A stretch of DNA of 64,000 nucleotides from positions 81,789 to 145,788 of the forward strand of contig JAKCPI010025583.1 of assembly GCA_023213315.1 (NCBI GenBank), written 5' to 3'. The notes under the pieces are model-generated. The model did not search any database. It worked only from the letters and a program-made list of their open reading frames with translations, and was not told where the DNA came from. The position numbers and the translations under genes are program-made. This DNA comes from Euborellia annulipes (Eukaryota > Arthropoda > Insecta > Dermaptera > Anisolabididae). Below, piece after piece: positions 31,441 through 43,030 of the stretch. Each line of letters begins with the position of its first letter. The stretch's first letter is position 1.

Positions 31441-32690
31441 TCATAAGAATTGGAAAAACCTTTTTAAATGTGTAAAAAGTTTCAAAGGAATTAACATGCG
31501 GATCCCCATAGGGATTTAACATTGGGTCTATGGAAAGAAGAGCCCGAAAATGAATTTGAAAAATCTGAAATACATCAGTAAAGTGTACTTAAACAATTTT
31601 AACAAAACATTGTACTTTTTAAAGAGCATCTAAAAAATAGTTGATTTATATGACAGTGGCGTAGCGAGCTTAACTCGCGCCCGGGGCACAATACCTTTCT
31701 AGCGCCCCCTCCCTCCTTTCGAAAACCATATAATATTATATGTAAAATATTCAAAATTATTATATTACACTGGCACTAAATTTAAAATATATTTTCCAGA
31801 AATCAATTAGAATAAAAGTAAAAATTATCCAGCAATTTTTTGTTTTGAGGACCATTTGGCGCCCCTTTGTGAGTAGCGCCCAGAGCATGGATGACCCCCT
31901 TGCCCCCCCCCTCCCTCGCTACGCCACTGCTATATGAATTTTAATCTAAAAAGAAAAAGATTTATATTCTGTTACCAGGGCAATCATTTCGACTAACTTT
32001 TTTTTCTATGAAGTTTGTACTTCGGGAAAAATATATTATTTTTTACCTTCTCTTACCTATATATGTGAAAAAGTATTGGATTCATGTCAAAAATTCGATG
32101 TTGAGATTTTGATTGATATACACTAGGGTCATGGCCGCAGACAGACGTGACGGGCCCCGGGGCTACCTAATAATACGCCCCCCTCCCCCCACCCTAAAAG
32201 TTTTTTTTTTAGTTTGTAAAAGACTATTGTAGTCTTCATGCCAACAATTTTTTTACACAGTTTTTGAAATAATAAATGTATTTATTTAAATAAAAAAAAT
32301 CTGGTGTGACTGGTCGCACAGCACACAACTTTCACTTACTTTCGGTTCTGTGCTTGTCAAACCAGATTTTTTCTGTCGACATATATTTAGTTTCTGACAG
32401 TTCGGTACATTTGAATTCAAGATGTAATAAAATTTATAAACATGGGAATATTGTTACCATGGAAACCATTTCCCCTATCTTTCCTATAAAGTACAAGAGT
32501 AAAGTGTGAATACATTTTAAAGAGCATGTAAAAAATAGTTGATGTATGAATCGGAAAAAATTTTGAGCAAATCGGAAAAAAAAAAGTAGATCAATTTGCA
32601 GGACCCACTTTTTTGGAGTTCTCAATAAGTGTATATCCATCAAAAAATCTCGACATGACATCTCTATATCTTTCATATATAGGTAAGAGA
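31440..32690. repeat. Family A cluster with a nested hAT MITE
   Basis: 31440-31650 and 31930-32110 carry family A blocks (CATAAGAATTGGAAAAA, GTAAAAAGTTTC, AGAAAAAGATTTATATTC, GTTACCAGGGCAA, TTCTCTTACCTATATATG, CATGTCAAAAATTCGATG). A second piece, 32300-32690, holds the terminal palindrome AATCTGGTGTGACTGGTCGC and its inverse, then GTTACCATGGAAACC and TCTCGACATGAC. MITEs at 31654-31929 and about 32145-32200 interrupt it. Confidence 0.65.
31654..31929. mobile_element. hAT MITE, 276 bp
   Basis: CAGTGGCGTAGCGAG and CTCGCTACGCCACTG are exact 15-bp inverted termini. The flanks TTATATGA (31646-31653) and CTATATGA (31930-31937) match at 7 of 8 positions, an aged 8-bp duplication. Confidence 0.9.
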
Positions 32691-32699
32691 AAGTAAAAA

Positions 32700-33930
32700 T
32701 ATCAAGATTTATTTCATTAATGGAATAACGATGAGAAGTAGGATCAAATAGAAAAGCGAGACGAATAAGAATGGAACAGAGAAAATGAAGATATTAATCT
32801 CGAAAAACTAGAAAATGAAATTTGACATTTGAGGACAAATAAACCCAGCTGAGGTAGACGGAATATAAATGGATTCGTGAAGATGACAAACAAAGATAGA
32901 ATGGCATCGTTTTAAACTTGATAAATATTATAGTAAAGGGTGCGAAATTCTAACATTTTATTGGTCAAAAGTAGATGAAGAAGAAAAATTAAAGATTCAA
33001 AACCTCAAATCAGATTCATTGTGAAAATTGCATATATTATAGTTATGTGTATCAAATGGAAAAGGGATTCGAATATCTTATGAAATCGAGAACTGGAATA
33101 GAATAAGAATGATAAAAAAAAAAAAGTAAATGTACGCTCATGTATTTATACATATTTTTGCAAATTGATCATTGAGAGAATTTAGCTCGCATTGAGGATA
33201 ATATTCTTTTCTGAGAAGATTTTGATGTCAATATCTTTCTTGCAAATCTCTTTGATCGAGATTATCCATTTTATAACATTTTTTTTTTTCTTAATACATA
33301 GTCTAGTTTCTTTAAATCTGTTTAAAATGATTATATATTGAATTCACACTTATTTGTAACAATTCAATATATAACACATCAATAAGTCCCTGGGCTAACT
33401 ACTTTGCCGAAATTCTTCTTTATGCATCAATTCATGCGATATATTGATTCTAAACCGTGTAGAACGATTTATCTTTGGTTTCAAAAAAGCAATAATTTCT
33501 TCATTGAAGCCAAATTTCTTTTCTTTTTTTAGGGAAATCTGGAAAGTATGAAAGATAAAAAAAAAAAAAATTATTTAATTAAAAACGCAAAAGCTTTTGT
33601 GGTTTGTTGTTTTGAGTTTTTAATTATAGACCACATCTGTTATTAATTATTTATTAAAAATATAAATACTGTACAACGTTTCGACTGTTTATTGTGCATT
33701 CGTTTTTAAGTACTCTGCACTTGCCAGAGGCCGGTTGGGTTTGAGCATAGATAATTAGATAGATTTTAGGCATCCATTTTTTGCATAACTGGAATATAAG
33801 GTGGTTGCTTGAAATTTGCTATTAAAAACTCGTAAAAGAAAATAACAAATTATTATTTTCTTACCTCGGGATCCCTTGGAAAACGATGCAAACGAGCTTC
33901 TTTGCTTGTATTTTTGCAAGAGCGAATACA
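32700..33930. other. Non-coding stretch
   Basis: 32700-33120 is purine-rich (GAAAATGAAGATATTAATC-like) with no continuous frame; it may be an old coding repeat. The rest is A+T-rich. ACAACGTTTCGACTG near 33672 is, on the minus strand, CAGTCGAAACGTTGT, the 3' half of the hammerhead-like motif. Confidence 0.5.
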
Positions 33931-33940
33931 ACATATGAAA

Positions 33941-34194
33941 CAGGGGCGGATTAAAGGGGGGGGCGAGGGGGGCGATCGCCCACCCGAGAAGAAATTCAAA
34001 ATGTTATAAAAACTAGTAATCTAAAGAAATTATGATTTCCGGGCTTTAATTTCAATTAAATTTGTTACCAATCAATTAAAATAAATAGGAAAGGGGTCTA
34101 AATGGCCATAGATGCCCACAAAGTCCTTAAATAAAAAAAAAATTAAAAAAAAAAACCGCCCCCCCCCCGACAAAATTGCATTAATCCGCCACTG
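33941..34194. mobile_element. hAT MITE, 254 bp
   Basis: CAGGGGCGGATTAA at the left and TTAATCCGCCACTG at the right are hAT-type termini. The flanks ATATGAAA (33933-33940) and ATACGAAA (34195-34202) match at 7 of 8. The interior has GTCTAAATGGCCATAGATGC, a block also present at 7848 and 34305, marking a related internal sequence. Confidence 0.88.
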
Positions 34195-34334
34195 ATACGA
34201 AAGGCATTGCTCTAGAAAAACGTAGGAAAAAAAATCCAAATTGTATCGAGATATATATTCAAAATAATACCAATCTATTGATGAATTGAATTAATTAGAG
34301 ACGTGGTTTAAATGGCCACTGATTGTGTAAAAGA

Positions 34335-34367
<33 letters not shown>

Positions 34368-34700
34368 TATGAAAAATATTGTTACTAAAAAAAAAAAAAA
34401 AATATTAGAAATAAATATCATACAAGCTCAAAAAAAAATCGTTAATAAATATAGCTGAAAAAAAATAATAATAATAAATATATAAAAAAATATAATAAAA
34501 ACAATAAAATGAAAAAATGTAAAAAATATTTTCATCAACAAACGGAATGAAAATGTTATAACACGTGGAGAACGTTTTCTTATAAGCTTGTGTATTGCTT
34601 TAAGTGAACCTGGTCGGAACAGATTGGCAACTGGAGAATTTGTTACCCCCACCATCACAGCAGAAGCGACACTAGCGCTTACCTAGATCTGGAGGTTTTT

Positions 34701-35305
34701 TGGTTGTGACGTCACTATTTTTTAGAACTGTCAAACCTTGTGAGTTGCAACCCCCTGATTGATATCTGCAAAATATGTGAAGCGATGCTAGATCTTGTCT
34801 CGGTATCAAAAAATAAACCTACCTCTACAATAAAATGGCTGCTGTTTGATCCAGAGTTCAAAACTCTTGATTAATTCGTTTTTTTTTTTTCAATAACCCT
34901 TTTTTAAAAATTGAATTTTTTACTTTTTCGGCCTCCTGCAAGGGCATTTAGTCACCGTTTTAATTTATTTTATTCGATTGATAGCAACTACAAATCATAG
35001 ATTTGGTTGTGACGTCACTTTTTTTTTTAGAACTGTCAAACCTTGTGAGTTGCAACCCCCTGATTGATATTTGCAAAATATGTGAAGCGATGCTAGATCT
35101 TGTCTCGGTATCAAAAAATAAACCTACCTCTACAATAAAATGGCTGCTGTTTGATCCAGAGTTCAAAACTCTTGATTAATTCGTCTTTTTTTTCAATAAC
35201 CCTTTTTTAAAAATATGAATTTTTTACTTTTTCGGCCTCCTGCAAGGGCATTTAGTCACCGTTTTAATTTATTTTATTCGATTGATAGAAACTACAAATC
35301 ATAGA
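34701..35305. repeat. 303-bp tandem duplication
   Basis: TGGTTGTGACGTCACT begins at 34701 and again at 35004, and the copies stay nearly identical through GTCAAACCTTGTGAGTTGCA, GATGCTAGATCTTGTCTCGG and GGCCTCCTGCAAGGGCATTT. A few indels in T runs separate them. No coding is supported. Confidence 0.9.
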
Positions 35306-35349
35306 TGACTACAAATCATAGATAATATAGTCTTCGTACACGGAAGCGC

Positions 35350-35690
35350 ATCGGATAAATAAACGGGGACAAAAAACGTTCCTAACAAAAATGCGTTCCC
35401 AGCGCCCGAGCGACGGCGGAGGAAGGCGAGATTAGCCGAAGTCTTGGCGAGGCCACGCCCACCTTCTCCTTCTCTCTATTTCCTTCTATCTACCATAGGC
35501 GAGAAGTTGCTCGCCGAAATCGAGCAATAGGTTCCAGCGGGCGCAGCTCTTGGCTAGACGAAAAGCCTAAGGCGGGCTTTCCGTCTATTTAAATAATATT
35601 CATATTAAATTATAATCTGTTGAAGAAACGACGTGAGCAACTTCGTTCTTACCGGGGGTCATACGACCCCACACGTTTGCTTTATTTTCT
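35350..35690 (+). repeat. Family B copy 5, most complete
   Basis: Contains AACGTTCCTAACAAAAATGC, the GCGACGGCGGAGGAAGGCGA core, GCGAGAAGTTGCTCGCCG and CTTGGCTAGACGAAAAGCC, AGGCGGGCTTTCCGTC, TTTAAATAATATTCATATTA and a terminal hairpin GGGGGTCATACGACCCC. The block 35500-35580, on the minus strand, matches the triple-hairpin sequence at 42485-42566. Confidence 0.75.
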
Positions 35691-35850
35691 TAATTATCTT
35701 GCAAATTATTAATATGATTTAATTTTTCTTTCTTTTTTTTTTAACAGAGACAGAAATAAATTTTTTAATACTAGCTTTGTAAGTAGTGGTTTTTCTATTT
35801 AATGTGTGCATTTATTATTTAAATATTTTACAATTGTTGTAACATAAGGC

Positions 35851-35885
35851 CTGAAGATGGGTGGTGTTTAGTCCTCAAAACGTAG
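35851..35885 (+). ncRNA. Hammerhead-like motif
   Basis: CTGAAGA (perfect core box, 35851-35857), T, GG, a longer loop, CC, TCAAAACGT. GAAA is changed to AAAA or shifted. Relic. Confidence 0.25.
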
Positions 35886-35889
35886 ACAA

Positions 35890-36500
35890 GTGGTAAATTT
35901 AAAAAAAAATATACATTATCTTCATTTTTTAATAAATTTACGGCCTTCATACATATCTTGCAAAGACCTTAGATATGTTTGATATTATACAAATTTATTA
36001 CTTTCACCATGAAAATATCTTCTTATTTAATTAATTTTTTTTCAATTTACCTTTTTAGCTATTAAGAAATATGAATTTGAAATATGGAACTATGCGAAAT
36101 TAAGAAAAATACATACATCAAATTACGAGCGAAATAGAATGAAATAGTTTGCAAATAGGAGTATGGGAAAATGAGTTGGTAGAAGGTCAGCAAATAGAGA
36201 CCTAGAGAACGTGAAATTGTTGAACATGTTATGAACTGTAAGTGGATGAGAGGACAGATGAATTTAAAACTAAAGGATTGGAATATTAAAGAGAGAAACA
36301 AGAGAGCAAGATGGTTGAAATGGGATATGCGGGAACATATGCGAAATGCGAACAGCGGACCAATTTCAGAGAAACTATTCTATTCTATATATTATGGGAA
36401 TGAAAAAGGGAATGTGTAAATAATTAAATTATAAATTAAAACAAATGTAGAATGTAAATATTATGTTTACTCAGTTAACCAAATAGGGAAGTTTGTGTAA
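35890..36500. other. Unclassified, purine-rich stretch
   Basis: 36060-36410 is A/G-rich; a 62-codon plus frame (36231-36419, MNCKWMRGQM... with many Lys/Arg/Trp) has no family I know and resembles the purine-rich stretch at 32700-33120. Possibly an old transposon coding remnant. Confidence 0.3.
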
Positions 36501-37565
36501 ATGTTAAAAAAAAATTATATATACATATATATAAAAAAAAATCTGGTGTGACTGGCGCACAGCACACAACTTTCTCTTACCCTTCGGTAAGAGAAAGTTG
36601 TGCACTGTGCTGGTCACACCAGATTTTTTGTGTCGAGATATATTTAGTTTCCCATAGCAACTTAGTTTCAAACTTGCATTTTAAATGTTGATTGCTTGAA
36701 ATAAACTATGGTTATTTTTCAAAATTTTAATCTCATATTTGGACATTTTATACACAATATAGATTCGTAAATAAATACAAAATTTCATAAGAATTGGAAA
36801 AAAAAATTTTAAATGCGTAAAAAGTTCCAACGGGGACCCCCCTTTGAATCGAAATTAACATACAAATCCCTATAGGAAATTAACATTGGCCAAATGCGAA
36901 GATAAGGTAGAAAAATTTAAAACGCGAAGAAAGAGAGAAGATAGTTTTGTGAGAGAGAGAGATATGTATTCTCCGAAAAAAAAAATGGGTGTTTAAATAA
37001 TAATTGATTTTTAATCTAATAAAAAGAAAAAGATTTAAATTCGGTTACCATGGCAACCATTTATTTCTCCTATCTTTCCTATGAAGCACAAGAGTAAAGT
37101 GTGCTTCAAACAATTTTGAGGGCAAAACGCGAATATACATTTGAAAGAGCATCTAATAAATAATTGATTTTTGAATTTTAATCAAAATCGTTAGAGCGAA
37201 TTTTGAGAAAATCGAAAAAAACTGAAAAAGTACATCAGTAAAGTACTAGTACTTTTTGGCCGATTTTGATTAAAAGCTTATTTTGTCGGTCCCGGGGGGT
37301 GTTTAACTTAAATATAAAATTTCAGCCTCATAGCTCAATTCCTTCATGCTTAAAATTGAACACACACAGACACACACACAGACAGACAGACAGACAGACA
37401 GACAGACCATGTCGCGAAAACCACTTTTTTGGATTCAGGGGACCTCAAAACGTGAAGATCCATCAAAATCTCGACATCGAATTTTTGACATGAAACCAAT
37501 ACTTTCTCTCTATATATATATTACATATATACATAGGTAAGAGAAAGTAAAAATATTGCCACCTC
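36500..37565. repeat. Family A copy, most complete
   Basis: The order is: terminal palindrome 36540-36625 (about 40-base arms, AATCTGGTGTGACTGG... and ...CACACCAGATT, with TTTCTCTTACC/GGTAAGAGAAA at the tip); GTTACCATGGCAACC; CTTTCCTATGAAGCAC; GATTTTTGAATTTTAATC; the block AAGTACTAGTACTTTTTGGC; an (AC)n/(ACAG)n microsatellite at 37360-37407; GACCATGTCGCGAAAACC; ATCTCGACATCGAATTTTTG; and a TATATA end with GGTAAGAGAAAGTA. Nothing codes. The length of about 1 kb and the structured end could fit a non-autonomous DNA element or a Helitron-like unit; the class is unresolved. Confidence 0.75.
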
Positions 37566-37899
37566 GATATGTGAAATTCCCTAGGCCGTCTCGTACGTCT
37601 GTCTCTCATATATTTTTACATATTTATTTATAAAATTTGTATTTAAGAACTTTATTATAAATAAATTATAATCCAACGAATACGTGTAAAAATATAATTT
37701 TGATTCAAATGGATTATTTACATTTGAATTTTTAAATAGCATAAGAAGTGGAATAAATGTCCCTTTGAGTTTTTATTTTTACTTTCTCATACCTATATAC
37801 AGTATATTCATATATAAAGAGAAAGTTTTGCTTTTGTAGAGGAGTCAGTCCACGTCAAATCGATACACTTTTTAACCTCACCATCTCAGATTTTGGCTT

Positions 37900-38510
37900 T
37901 GGCTCCTCATATTCGTCGTGAAATTGATCAGCTAGAACAAAAGCCGGTCTATAGAGATATTATTGTTTATGCTCACCTCTGTTTTTGCTATGACCAGCTG
38001 CTGAATCTTTCTCTTTGAATGCAAAGACCGACGGATTGTAATCTGTGTAAATGGGAAAATTTCTTACTTCTAATAGGTGTCTAAAAAATTTCACAGCAAG
38101 ATATAACCCAATAGTACTCGATCTGCGAAGGGATGAGTTTTTTTGAATAAAATTCTATTGGTTTCAAGTTGGTCTCTTCCTGTTGTTGAAGAGCTCCCAC
38201 TGAACTTCCTGATTCGTCCATAAATAGGACTAAATTGAACTTTGGATTTGGACTTGTAAGTAGGACTGAGCTCGAGAGCTGTTTTTCGGCTTCTTCTATT
38301 CTCAGAATTTTGGTTTTATCATTTTTCTTCGAACCTTTTTTAATGTTCGGCTGCATTTTAAATGTCGCCGGTAAAAATTCAAGAAGGTCTCGAATAGTCT
38401 TTTTTTTTATAATTTAAGATAACTTATTCTTTTTTAAGATCCAGTTGAATTCCATCTTTTGAAATTTTGTATCCTAGAAACAATATTTTTTCTTTTTTAA
38501 ATTCCGATTT
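37900..38510 (-). pseudogene. Ty3/gypsy pol fragment (RT end to RNase H)
   Basis: In minus reading: EFKKEKILFLGYKISKDGI (38500-38445), the end of gypsy RT; RDLLEFLPATF and KGSKKNDKTKI; then RNase H with NLVLFMDESGSSVGALQQQE, where FMDES corresponds to the FTDAS active site, and PIEFYSKKLIPSQIEYY. After a frame change come FRHLLEVRNFPIYTDYNPS (TDY..., another RNase H acidic residue) and AAGHSKNRG. Frame changes near 38400 and 38085 and several stops inactivate it. No LTRs found. Confidence 0.75.
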
Positions 38511-38514
38511 GAGG

Positions 38515-38895
38515 GAGTTGAACCACCGATTTATATTCAGTTGAATTTTTATTTTTATAAACACTAAAACAAAAAAAAAATTTAATTAATTAATTATTGA
38601 TTGTCGCTTTCTTGTTTAAGCTCTTGATATAAGCCTATAAGACTAATTAATTTAATAGGCTTTATATGCAACGTTAAAAATTTCACAGTCCGCCACTTCT
38701 TGTAATAAAATAATACAAAAGTCACATTAACATTTTTTTTTTTTTTTTTATTAAATATCCTATTTATTCTTTTAGTGTAAATGGTGACAGGTTGTGCAAA
38801 ACATTTCTCAAAGAATGATATTTATATGCCCGTATATAAATATTAAATAAAAGAAGACTTTCAACCCACTCCTGACTTTTTAAATAATGATACCT

Positions 38896-38956
<61 letters not shown>

Positions 38957-39690
38957 ACGTAATAAAATGAACGAAACTCGTTTTATTTTATAAATTTTAC
39001 TGGTGAAGGGTGTATATTTATTTATTAATTTAAGAGTAAACGTGAATGACCTTAACGTCATAAAAATATCATATTAAAAGAATCTTTAATCAATTTAAGA
39101 AATTATTGAGAAGAATAAACATTGGAAGAAGGAAAAAAAAAGAGAGACGGAGCCAAGTTGGCTTGCGAAAAATTCGCAAGGATTCTTTTTATGTGCCAGA
39201 AGCAGCAGCTCTGGTGAATGTTTGATTGTCTAACTTAAAACGGCAGCTATATTTCAACGTGTTTGACTCTACCTGGATAAAATTGTTTCATTTTTTTTTT
39301 TTTTTCAATATATAAAAAAACTTTTTCTAAGGGTGAATCTTAAATTCATATTCAAACCTTAACTCGATTATTATTACTAAATGATTGATGCATGAATAAG
39401 AAGAGATAAGCTCTCAAGTTAGAAAATATTCTTTTCCTTTTTTTTGGTATTCCGAAAATTGTAAAATCTATTTCTTATTTATAAAAGATTCAAGTCCACC
39501 CCTCTACCATCACCACCACCACCCACTCAGGATATTGACGGGATGGTGTAAATGCATTCAACTAATACTTTATTATTCATTCATTGATTTTTTCTCTGAT
39601 ACTGAGAAATATTTATATATTTGGTTATTGATATTATAAAAATGTTTCAATGTTTCTTTATTTATTTATATAAGCGAGGAAAATTGTTTT
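38515..39690. other. Non-coding stretch with a TA microsatellite
   Basis: (TA)n of about 50 bases at 38902-38955, and T runs near 38730 and 39290. CACCATCACCACCACCACCC near 39508 is a short simple repeat. No gene seen. Confidence 0.6.
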
Positions 39691-39784
39691 TCACTTTTGG
39701 TTTAGGTACAGCAGGCGCCACAAGTCGAAAGTGTGGAGCCTTGTGCTTAGGCAACCAAAATGCTTAGCTTTCGGAAGTGTTATG

Positions 39785-40003
39785 TTAAAAGTAGCTTTTC
39801 TTCTCCCCTTCAGTTTCTTTAACAAAAGATTTTACTTCACTTAGTGAGTGGTCAAAAATAATTTGCCTCGTATATGTAAGTATAGATGAAAGAGGTTTTT
39901 TAGATTTTTCACACAAGTAATTATGAATTGAAAGTGGATATCCTGTAATCGCAATAAATTTACCCAGCCCTTGGTTTATAGATTCTTTCAAAGTCGGTAC
40001 CTA
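39785..40003 (-). CDS. Possible terminal exon, unknown protein
   Basis: On the minus strand an acceptor-like TATTATAG precedes GTACCGACTTTGAAAG (about 40003). The frame then reads ESINQGLGKFIAITGYPLS, EKSKKPLSSILTYTRQ and SFVKETEGEKKSYF to a stop at 39785, about 70 codons with a normal composition. I do not recognise it; it could be the last exon of a host gene or part of a transposase. Confidence 0.3.
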
Positions 40004-40149
40004 TAATATGTAATTGGGTGCGAATTCAATATCATGGTCCTAAAAAAAAATATTTCATATTTTCATAAAACAAAATTATATTCCAAACTGATTCGCAAAC
40101 TTTTTTTGCAGAGATACCAAACATTTGCGATATTTCAAGGTCATATCGT

Positions 40150-40480
40150 TCAATTTTTAAAAATTAGATTACATAGGCGGGTCCATCCAGCCATCTCTTT
40201 CTTGGCCTTCCTCTTTTGCTTCTTCCTGGTGGAACCTACATTAGGTAGGACCTTCTGGCTTCTTCCATTCTAATGAGGTGTCCATACCATTCCAGTTGTT
40301 TCTTTTCTATTTTCCGTTATCGGCTGGGGCATCTTCATTTTTCCTCTTATGAGGGCATTTCTCACTTTGTCTCTTATTGTGAGTTTGCAAGACCTCCAAG
40401 AGTTCATCTCCATTAGCAGCTGTTAGTTTTCTTGGAGTTTTTCAACTTTCGGATCCATATAATTCTTCTATAGATCCGAA
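40150..40480 (-). pseudogene. RTE-like LINE C-terminus
   Basis: In minus reading SCKLTIRDKVRNALIRGKMK shifts frame into IEKKQLEWYGHLIRMEEARR, SYLM, a stop, then PPGRSKRGRPRKRWLDGPAY. The IE..QL.WYGHL.RM and GRP.KRW blocks are the conserved end of RTE-type reverse transcriptases. No other part of the element adjoins it. Inactive. Confidence 0.7.
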
Positions 40481-40529
40481 AATGAGTTTTTTATTTCTTT
40501 TTGAGATGTTATTATCCCATATCAATGGG

Positions 40530-42230
40530 TACAGTCGTGTAGTGATGTAGTATTCGCCCGTTCCTTCAGTATCCATACTAAAGCCTTAATATCCATAATT
40601 CAAAACTTGATTCCTGGAATTCCACAGCACCGATACTGCAATAACTGCAATAAAATGAGTGAACCTGTGATTTCCCTGATATGCAACAAACGCGCATGCC
40701 TTTGTTTTGGTTGCCGATCTGTAAGTAGTCTCTCTAAGCTGTTATGAGGTAAAATGATTAATTAAATAAATGTTAATTAAACGGATCACAACCTCGTTAT
40801 TTATTTTTTTAACAGAAAAGAATACAAAAAAGATGTTGATAACATACAATATTGTTGGATTTCGTTGTCCTCGTGAGCTCTCCAAAGCCGATGAACTTGA
40901 CTCAGTATATTCGTCTCTCTATTTCTTTCTTCCTTCCTATTCTTTATTTCATTCACTCATAATTGAACATAACTTATATATATATATATTTAATTTTTCT
41001 TTTTGATCTTTGAGGAATATATAGAGCGCCAACAGAGAGAGAGCCAATTTTGCTGCTTGTTGTACGATCTCCTCTCATAAGATAAGATATATACCTATAT
41101 ATTTGCCCGCAGAGGGCGCACTTTGTCGCTCCCCGAGGGTCACTCCTGGTGAGTACGTGAATGAAGACCACGAGTTACCCTAGCCAAGACTAGTCTTTTT
41201 TTTATCTTTTCATGTTTTTATTTTATTTTTTTTTGGACAATCATTAATAAAGGGCTTGTTAACTATACTTTGTAAGGTACAAACACTTCACAGTAACTTT
41301 ATTAAGATCTTATTGAGGGGAATTCCTGCTTCCTTCCTTAAACTACACTCAATAAATTATTATGTAAAGATCAAACACTCCTTAACGTAATCAGAATTTT
41401 TGTTTTCGGAGTTCTTGATTTCTCTCTAAATATCGATAATTTATTTTCACGAATCAAATTTAAATAATTATTAACTATATTTCGTTTAAGGTTTTTTTTG
41501 CATAGGCCTACATCTTTCATATTTTTAAGATCATCAATATTTATGCACAAAGAGATATAATTTTTTTGGTGGACTGAATTTTAAAAAAATGTACTCTTTT
41601 TATACATATTTGATTGATGATCGTGCCAATCTTCAAAATTGTAAACATAACTTTTGACACCAAAGTTACGTAAGAGAATCTTAACAATTATTTTTCAATT
41701 AAAGATTACATTAAAGAACATTTTTTAATTAATTAGCCAATTAATATTTTAGAAAAAAAAATTGGGTTATGTTTTTATAAGCATATGAAAATTAATTATT
41801 AATTCATTCATTAGCTTTAAAACCGTTTGAATTGAATTCAATATAAAAATAAAAGTAGTGGACGAATTCATGAAATAATTTATAAGAGACGTTTCTGGCA
41901 ACCAATTGAAACATCCAATATACGTTTTTATTGACCATTTATATAAAAAAATAAAACCTTCGGAAAACAAGCAGAATAAAAACTTCCCTATGTTAATGTT
42001 ATAATAATAGTTAGTGGCAATTTTAAAACAAATATTTTCATCAACTCAAAAACGAATATTATTTTTATTTAATCGAAATTATAGAATATTTAATTAATTA
42101 GATTTTTAAATAATATTCAAATTTTATCTCTGAGCTTGGGCACAGAAGCCATATAATTTTGTATGAAGCGAAAAAATTTTATTATTGACAAATCCCGGTT
42201 TGATCACATGTGCGCTTGCACTATCTGTAT
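40530..42230. other. Mostly non-coding, with one repeat fragment
   Basis: 41125-41185 (GGTGAGTACGTGAATGAAGA, CCACGAGTTACCC) belongs to the repeat seen at 29830. The rest is A+T-rich, without coding or terminal repeats that I can pair. Confidence 0.5.
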
Positions 42231-42289
42231 AATTCCCAATGACTGAAGATGGCCAAATAAATTCAGGCCGAAACGTCATATTCTGGGAG
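42231..42289 (+). ncRNA. Hammerhead-ribozyme-like motif, best copy
   Basis: The core is intact: CTGAAGA (42243-42249), an unpaired T, GGCC, an 11-base loop, GGCC (42266-42269), GAAA (42270-42273), then CGTC (42274-42277) with the expected cleavage triplet GTC. ACGT within GAAACGTC is self-complementary, as in hammerheads whose minimal stem III works in tandem or as a dimer. Stem I can form between the bases before CTGA (TCCCAATG) and after GTC (TATTCTGGGA): four pairs next to the core, a small bulge, then CCC/GGG and U-A. The extra T before stem II is the main departure from consensus. In Penelope-like retroelements such ribozymes process the RNA. Confidence 0.5.
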
Positions 42290-42305
42290 TTTTATTGAAC
42301 CTGGA

Positions 42306-42890
42306 TCATTCCATTTTGGCTGATATCTCCATTTCTCCATTAGATTCTTTTGTTTTTGAAATAAATATCGGGCTGGAAAGTTTACTATATTCCCCACCCT
42401 GCGTAGAGCCTTTGGATGTTTTAATTTCTTTGATGTAATTCCACTGCATTATATTAAACTTATCTTTAATATATTGTCTACTAGTCGCAAAGCCCGCCTT
42501 CGGCGGGCTTTCGCCTAGCCAGGGGCTGCGCCCCTGGACCCCTTGCTCGCCTTCGGCGAGCAAGTTTATTCCCAATTTGGGATATTTCTTGTTGCAATGC
42601 AAGTATTAAGATGTTAAGGAAGGTTCTTATATTCAAGCGAGGCGAGGGTACCGATTGGGAACAACACAAAAGGGTCTGTTTATGACTGTTTAAAGGGTCA
42701 GTCACCTGAGTCCTCTCTTCGTTTTTCAACTGCTGCGTAGCCCCCACCCCCAGCCCATAGTCAGGTAGGAAGCTGGTTCTCAGAGCATAAAGGACGCTCT
42801 CTAATTTCCTAGCCAACTTGTTGATTTTGTGTTCCCATATTGAAGAAATTTGATTATAATTAATTTTCCAAAACATTTAAGAGATTCAAA
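42306..42890 (-). pseudogene. LINE C-terminal relic with embedded G+C-rich hairpins
   Basis: A minus frame from 42876 begins WKINYNQISSIWEHKINKLA and RKLESVLYALR, the form of the thumb domain just after the RT core in LINEs. It then loses homology in GLGVGATQQLKNEERTQVTD and runs into the hairpin block 42485-42566. The second frame, 42306-42602, has no recognisable content. Inactive fragment. Confidence 0.4.
42485..42566. repeat. Three consecutive G+C-rich hairpins
   Basis: AAGCCCGCC TTC GGCGGGCTT, then CCAGGGGC TGC GCCCCTGG, then TTGCTCGCC TTC GGCGAGCAA: three perfect stems of 8-9 bp with 3-base loops, back to back. The same order in degraded form appears inverted in family B copy 5 (35500-35580). 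The sequence resembles repeats common in bacteria, but the shared family argues for a resident element. Confidence 0.85.
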
Positions 42891-43030
42891 TTATTACTAC
42901 GTTACTCCCAGAGCCATGTATTATAGGTGTACTTAATTTCAAATGGATTCATTGAAAATTGTGGATTTCTATAGAACATATACATACATATTTACATACA
43001 TACATACATTTTTCCCATTTCATTTTTATA

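Noticed and set aside
42485..42566. Bacterial insertion or contamination
   Set aside because: The hairpins look bacterial, but the same ordered sequence lies inverted inside resident family B copy 5 and the flanks are host-like.
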